Shown in pieces: positions 57,890 through 64,000 of a DNA stretch of 64,000 nucleotides. Origin of the DNA: Nocardia mikamii NBRC 108933 (GTDB lineage Bacteria > Actinomycetota > Actinomycetes > Mycobacteriales > Mycobacteriaceae); NCBI RefSeq assembly GCF_001613505.1, contig NZ_BDCM01000003.1, positions 558,001 to 622,000 on the forward strand, given 5' to 3'. Under the pieces are notes generated by a model, which ran no database searches, was not told the origin of the DNA, and saw only the letters and a list, made by a program, of their open reading frames with translations. The number at the start of each line of letters is the position of its first letter. Within the stretch, counting starts at the first letter, position 1. Both the position numbers and the translations under genes were made by a program.

Positions 57890-60151
57890 ATGCTGACCCG
57901 AATCGCACGGCTCGCCACCCGGTATCCGAAACGGGTCCTCCTCGCCGCCCTCGCCCTGGCACTGATCTGCGGCGGCTTCGGCGCGACGGTCACCGCCCAT
58001 CTGCAAGCCGGCGGATTCACCTCGGACAAGGCCGAATCCACGCGCGCGGCACAGCTGGTGGCCGATCAGTTCAACGGCGCCCAGCCCAATCTGGTACTGC
58101 TCGTGCACGCCGACGAGGGCGTGGAGTCGGCGGCGGCCCGTGCGGTCGGCGCCGATATCGCCGACCGGCTCGGCAGTCGCACCGATACCATCGGCGTCCG
58201 CTCGTATTGGACCAGTCCACCGCAACTGGCCGCCGCCCTGCGCAGTACCGACGGCAAGAGCGCACTGGTCATGGCCTACCTCACGGGCGGCGACGACAAA
58301 GCCCAGCGCACCGCCGGTGAGATCGCGAGCACCCTGCCCGCCTCCACACCCGGTGTGACCGTGCAGGCAGGCGGAATCGCCGCCGTCTATCACGATGTCA
58401 ACAACCAGGTCACCAAGGATCTGGCGATGGCCGAGGGCATCGCGGTCCCGCTCACGGCGATCGTGCTGATCCTGGTGTTCGGCAGCGTCATCGCGGCCTC
58501 GCTGCCGCTGGCGGTCGGAATCTTCGCGATTCTCTGCACACTCGCGATTCTGCGCAGTTTCACCCTCTTCACCGATGTGTCGATCTACGCGCTGAATATG
58601 ACCACCGCGCTGGGACTCGCCCTGGCGATCGACTACAGCCTGTTCATCGTCAGCCGATACCGCGAGGAATTGGCCGCCGGCTCGAGCCACGAGGCGGCGG
58701 CGGTGCGCGCGGTGCAGACCGCGGGGCGCACGGTGCTGTTCTCGGCGCTGACGGTCGCGCTCGCGCTGGCGGTGCTCAGCGTCTTCGACATGTACTTCCT
58801 GAAGTCGTTCGCCTATGCCGGGGTCGCGGTGGTGGCGGCCGCGGCCATCGCCTCGATCGTGGTCCTGCCCGCGGCGCTGGTGCTGCTCGGCGATCGGATC
58901 AATTCCTGGAATCTGCGGGTGGCGATCCGGAAACTGTTCGGGCGCCCCGAGCCCACTGCGCGACCGGAGCGGGAATCCGGCTGGTATCGCACCGTCACCT
59001 GGGTGATGCGGCGGGCGTTGCCGGTCTCCGTCGCGATCGTCGCGGTGCTGCTCGCGGTCGGCGCGCCCTTCCTCGGGGTGAAGTTCGGCTATCCCGACGA
59101 CCGGGTGCTGCCCACCGGTTCGACCAGCCGCGCGGTCGGCGACGAACTGCGAGCGGAGTTCCCCGCCGTGAATTCCGGAACGGGAACGACGATCGTGTTG
59201 CCGGGTGCGCCGAACGAACCCCAGGCGATCAGCGGCTATGCCACGGCGTTGTCGAAGGTCGAGGGCGTGAACGCGGTGCTGTCCAGCAGCGGTGTCTACG
59301 TGTCCGGCGCGCGGATGGGCGGCGCCGCGCCGGGCATGGCCAACGACTCGGGTCAATACCTCACCGTCACATCGACATTCGATCCCTACTCGCCACAGGC
59401 CAAGGATCAGTTGCAGGCGTTGCGCGATGTGCCCGCGCCCTCACCGGCGCTGTTCGGCGGTGCGGCGGCGATGAACGTGGACTCGCTCGACGCATTGGGA
59501 CAACGGTTGCCGCTGGCGATCGCGCTGATCGCACTCGCCACCTTCGTGGTCCTGTTCCTGTTCACCGGCAGCGTGGTGCTTCCACTGAAAGCCGTGGTGA
59601 TCAACTCGCTGTCGCTCACCGCGATGTTCGGGATGATGGTGTGGATCTTCCAGCAGGGACATTTCTCGGGGCTGCTCGGCTTCACACCCACCGGCTTCCT
59701 GGTGCCGACGATGCCGATTCTGATGTTCTGCCTGGCCTTCGGCATGTCGATGGACTACGAGGTGTTCCTGCTCTCCCGCATCCGCGAGGCCTGGCTGGCC
59801 TCCGACCGCACCGCCGCGGACAACGACCGTTCGGTGGCCATCGGTGTGGCCCGGACCGGGCGCATCGTCACCGCCGCCGCGCTGTTGATGGCGATCGTGC
59901 TGGGCGCCATGATCACCGCGAAGGTGTCGTTCATGCAGATGTTCGGACTCGGCCTCACGATCACCGTGCTGGCCGACGCCACCGTCATCCGCATGCTGCT
60001 GGTTCCCGCCCTGATGCGCCTGATGGGTCGCGGAAACTGGTGGGCCCCAGGGCCGTTGGCGCGCTGGCACGAACGGTTCGGCCTCACCGAACATGCCACG
60101 CCCGCAGCGCCGCGACGAACCGCGGAACCGGCCTCGGCGGGACGGCCGTGA
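57890..60151 (+). CDS. MMPL/RND-superfamily transporter
   Basis: 753 residues with 12 predicted membrane segments in two repeats. Each repeat has the MMPL signature: TALGLALAIDYSLFIVSRYREE (about residue 245) and CLAFGMSMDYEVFLLSRIREA (about residue 615), each with the Asp-Tyr pair of the proton relay. Two periplasmic domains of about 130-150 residues follow TM1 and TM7. Mycobacterial relatives export lipids or siderophores; size and a paired TetR rather suggest efflux of a lipophilic compound. GAGGAGC precedes the ATG. Confidence 0.93.
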   Translation: MLTRIARLATRYPKRVLLAALALALICGGFGATVTAHLQAGGFTSDKAESTRAAQLVADQFNGAQPNLVLLVHADEGVESAAARAVGADIADRLGSRTDTIGVRSYWTSPPQLAAALRSTDGKSALVMAYLTGGDDKAQRTAGEIASTLPASTPGVTVQAGGIAAVYHDVNNQVTKDLAMAEGIAVPLTAIVLILVFGSVIAASLPLAVGIFAILCTLAILRSFTLFTDVSIYALNMTTALGLALAIDYSLFIVSRYREELAAGSSHEAAAVRAVQTAGRTVLFSALTVALALAVLSVFDMYFLKSFAYAGVAVVAAAAIASIVVLPAALVLLGDRINSWNLRVAIRKLFGRPEPTARPERESGWYRTVTWVMRRALPVSVAIVAVLLAVGAPFLGVKFGYPDDRVLPTGSTSRAVGDELRAEFPAVNSGTGTTIVLPGAPNEPQAISGYATALSKVEGVNAVLSSSGVYVSGARMGGAAPGMANDSGQYLTVTSTFDPYSPQAKDQLQALRDVPAPSPALFGGAAAMNVDSLDALGQRLPLAIALIALATFVVLFLFTGSVVLPLKAVVINSLSLTAMFGMMVWIFQQGHFSGLLGFTPTGFLVPTMPILMFCLAFGMSMDYEVFLLSRIREAWLASDRTAADNDRSVAIGVARTGRIVTAAALLMAIVLGAMITAKVSFMQMFGLGLTITVLADATVIRMLLVPALMRLMGRGNWWAPGPLARWHERFGLTEHATPAAPRRTAEPASAGRP

Positions 60152-60834
60152 CGCGTTCCAGCCGTCCCCGTTCGGCCCGCGGCTCCGGTACCGAGTTACG
60201 CGCCGAGATCCTGGCCGCGACGCGAGAGTTGCTGGCGCGCACCGGTAATGCCGATTCGGTGTCGATTCGTGAGGTCGGCGGGCTGGTCGGCGTCACCGCA
60301 CCGTCGATCTACCGCCACTTCGCAGACAAGGACGAGCTCATCGATGCCGCGGTGGCGGAGGTGTTCGAAGATCTCGACGCCGCCATCGGCGCCGCGACCG
60401 ATCCCACCGTCTCGCCCATGTCCCGGTTGCGTCAGCAGGGCCTGGCCTACGTGCGCTTCGCCCTGCAGCACCCCGGTCAATACCGCGTCGCCACCGCCGC
60501 CTCGCCCGGCGAAGGCCCCTCCGCGGTGGATATGGTGCTGGGAAGTGGTGCTTTCCAACGGTTTTCGCAGACCGTACGGGAGGCGATGGACGCCGGCGTG
60601 ATCGCACCCGGCGATCCGATGCCGCTGGTGCTCGAGCTCTGGGCCGCCGCGCACGGTATCGCGTCACTGATCATCGCCAAACCCCATCTGCCGTGGGGCG
60701 ATGCCGAGGCCGTCGCCGACCGGGTGATGGCTGCGGCCTGCCTCGGACATGCGGTGCTGGACATCATCGGCGGGGAGACACCGGACCCCGACGAGGGTGC
60801 GCGCCGGTTGGCGCAGTGGCGCGAGGACCGGTAA
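60148..60834 (+). CDS. TetR-family regulator of the MMPL operon
   Basis: 228 residues. The GTG overlaps the MMPL stop (GTGA). The helix-turn-helix is VSIREVGGLVGVTAPSIYRHFADKDELI (about residues 33-60), followed by a TetR_C_13-like domain (LAYVRFALQHPGQYRVATA). Being the second gene of the operon with an operator at 57835-57865, it would autoregulate the exporter it follows. The ligand is unknown. Confidence 0.9.
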   Translation: MTRSSRPRSARGSGTELRAEILAATRELLARTGNADSVSIREVGGLVGVTAPSIYRHFADKDELIDAAVAEVFEDLDAAIGAATDPTVSPMSRLRQQGLAYVRFALQHPGQYRVATAASPGEGPSAVDMVLGSGAFQRFSQTVREAMDAGVIAPGDPMPLVLELWAAAHGIASLIIAKPHLPWGDAEAVADRVMAAACLGHAVLDIIGGETPDPDEGARRLAQWREDR

Positions 60835-60863
60835 CGCTCAGGCCCAGGAGATCCCGGCGCCGG

Positions 60864-62123
60864 TCACGACACCGAATCCGACGGGGAGTTCCAGGTGTTG
60901 CACATCCAGGTCCGGTTGTTGTCGTGGCCTTGGTCGTACCATGCGCCGTAGTGGTCGGGGGTGCCGTGATCACGCATATCGCCCGCTTGGTCGCCACGAC
61001 GATAATTGGTCTGGCGAATCCTTCCGACCTGATCCGCGGAGAGCGAGCCGACGAATTGCGATGAGCCCACCCACATTCCGCCGAAGCACTGCGCTTCCAA
61101 CTCCAGGCGGCGCGACAACTCCAATCCGGCCGCGGACCGCGCCCCCGCGTCGTAGCGATCCTTGTTCTCCTTCTCCGAGATGCCGGAGATGCCTTGGATG
61201 TGATGCCCGTACTCGTGCGCGAACACCGAGGCATAGATTTCGGCTTGGTCACCGAATCGGTCGATCTGCAGGTGATCGAGCGGCATGTAGATCGTGTGGT
61301 TGGTCGAGCAGTAGAACGCCGCGTAATTGCCGCCCGAGCTGGTGCAGGGCGAGACGGCGTCCATACCGCTCGCGGGGACGCTGACCGTCGGACTCGAGAA
61401 CGGCAGATTCGCTCCCCGCAGGACGGGCTGCCACATCCGGTCCAGGCAGTCCTTCTCCGCGTCGAAGAAGGCAGTGGCCGCCGCGACACTCGAACCCCAA
61501 CGCGGATAACCACATTCGATATTGATCAGGCCCGAGTCGTGATCGCCGAACAGCGGATTGCTCGCCGTGGCGACCACCGGCTGCGGTCCGGCCGGCTTCG
61601 CCGGCGTCGGCGCCGCACGTGTGGTGCCCGGCGCCGACCGGGTGGTCGTGGAGCGCGCCGACGTGGAATACGTGGTGACCTGGGCGCTCGATGTGGACGG
61701 GTCGCTCGTGCTCGTGGCCCACGCCGGCGTCGTATACGTGAAACTCGGCGCCGACGTCGAATACGACGACGCCGACGAATTGTCACGACCGCCCATGGTC
61801 GCGAACGCGACCAGCCCGCCGACCACCACGAAGACGAACAGCACGGCGAGGACCGCGCCGACCGCGCCGCCGCCGGACCGCGGCGGCGGATAGGGACGGC
61901 CGTAATAGCCGGGCGGCGGCAACGGCGGTCCGCCGTACGGCCCGACCGGATAGGCACCCGGCGGCGGTAGCGGCGCACCGTACGGTGGGCGCGGACCGGG
62001 CGGCGGATACCCCGGAGGCGGGCCGTATCCGGGTGGTGGCCCGTACCCGGGCGGCGGGCCGTAGGGCGGGCGACCGTGTGGCGGAATCCCCTGCGGCGGT
62101 GGGTATCTCGGCGGTTGCGGCAT
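60864..62123 (-). CDS. membrane-anchored neutral zinc metallopeptidase (YpfJ-like)
   Basis: 419 residues. A Pro/Gly/Tyr-rich N-terminus of about 85 residues (repeats GPPPGY) precedes one membrane helix (VGAVLAVLFVFVVVGGLVAF), a Ser/Thr-rich stalk, then a peptidase domain with VFAHEYGHHIQG (HExxH). The downstream Glu lies in SRRLELEAQCFGGMW, and Cys pairs occur. It should face the outside of the membrane. It is 6 bp from a paralogue upstream on the same strand. Confidence 0.9.
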   Translation of the reverse strand: MPQPPRYPPPQGIPPHGRPPYGPPPGYGPPPGYGPPPGYPPPGPRPPYGAPLPPPGAYPVGPYGGPPLPPPGYYGRPYPPPRSGGGAVGAVLAVLFVFVVVGGLVAFATMGGRDNSSASSYSTSAPSFTYTTPAWATSTSDPSTSSAQVTTYSTSARSTTTRSAPGTTRAAPTPAKPAGPQPVVATASNPLFGDHDSGLINIECGYPRWGSSVAAATAFFDAEKDCLDRMWQPVLRGANLPFSSPTVSVPASGMDAVSPCTSSGGNYAAFYCSTNHTIYMPLDHLQIDRFGDQAEIYASVFAHEYGHHIQGISGISEKENKDRYDAGARSAAGLELSRRLELEAQCFGGMWVGSSQFVGSLSADQVGRIRQTNYRRGDQAGDMRDHGTPDHYGAWYDQGHDNNRTWMCNTWNSPSDSVS

Positions 62124-62129
62124 GACGGT

Positions 62130-63356
62130 TCAGCTCACCTGTCCGGACGGCGCGATGAAGGTGTTACAGGGCGCGGTCGCGTTCTTGTCGAATCCGGTAC
62201 TCCACCAGTCGCCGGCGTGTTCGGCGGTGCCGTGACTGCGCATGTCGCCGGCGCTGTCACCTCGGCCGTAGGCGTCCTTGCGCGCGGACTGCGACTGCAC
62301 CGGCGTCAGCGATTTCCCCCCGGCCGAGGATGCGAAGTACATGCCGTCGAAACAGTTGGCCTGCAATTCGATTCGTCGCGAGAGGTCGAGCCCCTCGTCG
62401 CTGTAGAGGCCGGTCTGGCGGCGTTGTTTGTTCGCGGCGCCGAGGATCCCGGACAGCGCCTGTATGTGATGGCCGTATTCGTGGGCGAAGACCGAGAGGT
62501 AGATCTCCCAGTGATCGTGGAACATATCGGTCTGCAGCTGACTGATCGGCATGTAGATCGTCTGATCCGCACCGCAGTAGAAGGCCGCGAAATTGCTGCT
62601 GGAGCCGCTGCACGGTGTGGTGATGCCCGAAGTGGTCGCGGTGACGACGAGTTTCGGTGGCGTGAAACTCAATTTCGCATTCTCCAGCACCGGTTTCCAG
62701 GCGTCGGCCAGACAGGCCGCGGCACTGTCGAAGAACGCGCGTGCGGCGTCGACCTGCGTGCTCCACGGGGTATACGGGCAGCGCGCCGGACTCAGCGGCG
62801 AACCCGGGTCGGCCAGTAGTGGATTGGCGCCGGTTTCGGGGACGCCCGCGGAATCCTTTCCGGGCGCAGGGTTGTAGCTGTAGTTGCCGAGTTCCCCCGT
62901 ATGGGAGGCGGCGTCGAATCCGGTCCGCACGGCGAAGCGGATGAGGCCCGAGGTGACGATCAACAAGATCACGACGGCGACCGCGCCGAATCCCCCGCCT
63001 CGCTTACGCGGCGGAGCGGGTCGCGGGCCTGCCGGGCCGTACGGCCGCGGCGGCGGAATCGGCGGACGATGCCCGGGCGGCGCGACGGCCCGATAACCCT
63101 GTCCCGCAACGTATCCGGGGTTCGCCACGTAACCGGCCGGTGTGGGGTATCCGCGCGGCGGAGATCCCGCGGGCGCAGCGTAACCCGGAGCGGGCGGATA
63201 ACCGGGTGGGGGCGGATAACCGGGCTGTGCCGAATGGCCGGGCGGGGGACCGTATCCCGGCGGCGGCCCCGGGCGACGAGGACCGCCCGGACCATAGGGT
63301 GGAACCGGCCGTCCGCCCGGCGGATTCGGGCCGTGCCCGTAGGGTGGTCGACTCAC
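62130..63356 (-). CDS. membrane-anchored neutral zinc metallopeptidase, tandem paralogue
   Basis: 408 residues with the same plan: about 120 Pro/Gly-rich residues, one membrane helix (VAVVILLIVTSGLIRFAV), then FAHEYGHHIQALSG and SRRIELQANCFDGMYF. The N-terminal repeats PPGYPPAPGY are more extensive than in the downstream paralogue. The two are probably one operon, since only 6 bp separate them. Substrates are unknown. Confidence 0.9.
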   Translation of the reverse strand: MSRPPYGHGPNPPGGRPVPPYGPGGPRRPGPPPGYGPPPGHSAQPGYPPPPGYPPAPGYAAPAGSPPRGYPTPAGYVANPGYVAGQGYRAVAPPGHRPPIPPPRPYGPAGPRPAPPRKRGGGFGAVAVVILLIVTSGLIRFAVRTGFDAASHTGELGNYSYNPAPGKDSAGVPETGANPLLADPGSPLSPARCPYTPWSTQVDAARAFFDSAAACLADAWKPVLENAKLSFTPPKLVVTATTSGITTPCSGSSSNFAAFYCGADQTIYMPISQLQTDMFHDHWEIYLSVFAHEYGHHIQALSGILGAANKQRRQTGLYSDEGLDLSRRIELQANCFDGMYFASSAGGKSLTPVQSQSARKDAYGRGDSAGDMRSHGTAEHAGDWWSTGFDKNATAPCNTFIAPSGQVS

Positions 63357-63492
63357 TCCCCCACTCCCCCTTGTCCGTTCCTCATCCGGCGACAGCCACC
63401 ACTCTCCGGCGACAGCCGCCGACGCAGAATAGCAAGCCGCCGGATTCGTCGGCCCCTGCTCGCACGGTGGCCCACCGCTAAGCTACTGGCCC

Positions 63493-64000
63493 ATGCTGAT
63501 CTTTCGGGGGGGCGCATTCGGCGCTCTGTTGTTGACCGCGGTCGGGCTGTTCGCCGCAGCACCGGCCGCATGGGCGCAGGAGCCCACGGGTGTGTCGATC
63601 ATCGCGGATGTCAAACTCAGCGAGGCCGGTCTGCTCGAGGTGGCCGAAACCGTGAAGGTGCCGCCGGGTGGGCAGTTCCATATGGCGCTGCCGCTGCGAG
63701 TGGGGCGCGACGACGGGAGTGAACGCCGCTTCGGCGTGACCGACATCTCCAGTACCGGACCGGGTTCGGCGAAGGTAGCGGGTGATGTGTTCAGCGTGGA
63801 CGCGCCGCCGGGGGAATCGTCGTTCAAGTACACCGTGCACGGGACGGTCAGCGATGCACCGGGGACGCAGTTGTTCCACTGGACGGGGGTCCTCAACACC
63901 GATGTCGCCTCGTTCGACGGGTCGGTGATCAGCCCGAGTTATCAGATGGGAATCGCCGACTGCACGGTCGGCTCGGTGGGTAGCACCCGCAAATGCAACG
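63493..64000 (+). CDS. secreted/membrane protein, DUF2207-like (3' end outside window)
   Basis: 169 residues before the window ends. The signal peptide GALLLTAVGLFAAAPAAWA precedes AQEPTGVS with cleavage near residue 29. The beta-rich start VSIIADVKLSEAGLLEVAETVKVPPGGQFHMALPLR resembles the N-terminal domain of DUF2207 membrane proteins; membrane segments would lie beyond the window. TAAGCT ends 8 nt before the ATG, suggesting a short or absent 5' UTR. Confidence 0.6.
   Translation, partial: MLIFRGGAFGALLLTAVGLFAAAPAAWAQEPTGVSIIADVKLSEAGLLEVAETVKVPPGGQFHMALPLRVGRDDGSERRFGVTDISSTGPGSAKVAGDVFSVDAPPGESSFKYTVHGTVSDAPGTQLFHWTGVLNTDVASFDGSVISPSYQMGIADCTVGSVGSTRKCN

Overview
The window is high-GC actinobacterial DNA from a mycolic-acid bacterium, most likely Nocardia (Rhodococcus or a relative is possible). 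The clearest evidence is a gene order shared with the Mycobacterium tuberculosis Rv3708c-Rv3721c region: asd and lysC (19.5-21.9 kb), murT/gatD (28.3-30.3 kb), leuA (35.3-37.1 kb), recR and ybaB (38.0-38.9 kb), an SRPBCC gene like Rv3718c, the Rv3719/Rv3720-like lipid-methylation pair (41.1-44.7 kb) and dnaX (52.2-55.0 kb). Accessory genes are interspersed: many TetR regulators with visible operators, GMC flavoenzymes, transporters and secreted proteins. No rRNA, tRNA, CRISPR array or intact insertion sequence was seen.

0-5 kb: a glycosyltransferase, a methyltransferase and an alpha/alpha-barrel protein overlap end to start, followed by a convergent second methyltransferase, a TetR regulator and a glutathione peroxidase. 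5-10.5 kb: a GMC oxidoreductase preceded by two KstR-consensus palindromes that each overlap a -10 box, then small cysteine-containing minus-strand ORFs, a DUF5753/DUF397 pair and an orphan lutC. 10.5-19.5 kb: three repressor/target modules with near-perfect operators (MFS exporter/TetR, SDR/TetR, NTF2-like/TetR), plus furA-katA with a mycobacterial-type FurA box.

19.5-37.3 kb: the aspartate pathway (lysC, asd), YjbQ, a DHFR-like reductase, LtrA, a pore-less voltage-sensor-like membrane protein, a Tat-exported cholesterol oxidase, murT/gatD (lipid II amidation), a Tat-exported FAD amine-oxidase-like protein, a MinD-like ATPase with a very long Pro/Gly repeat N-terminus, and leuA preceded by a leucine-codon leader peptide. 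37.3-55 kb: ybaB-recR, a MerR/VOC module, the 10-methyl-fatty-acid-type flavoenzyme/methyltransferase pair, pknK, fadA-fadB (beta-oxidation) and dnaX. 55-64 kb: an unknown gene coupled to a possible 36-residue ORF, an amt without glnK, an MMPL/TetR module with an operator, two tandem proline-rich zinc metallopeptidases and the start of a secreted or membrane protein.

A general property visible here is frequent leaderless transcription. At furA, the serine hydrolase at 16.9 kb, murT, the hypothetical gene at 37.3 kb and dnaX, a -10-like hexamer ends exactly 6 nt before the start codon, and several other genes show 5-8 nt. These spacings were used to choose starts. The least explained pieces are the tandem KstR-like sites with their embedded leaderless ORF, the leuA leader structures, nested palindromes upstream of fadA, a 19-residue membrane peptide downstream of lutC, and the 55-56.4 kb locus.
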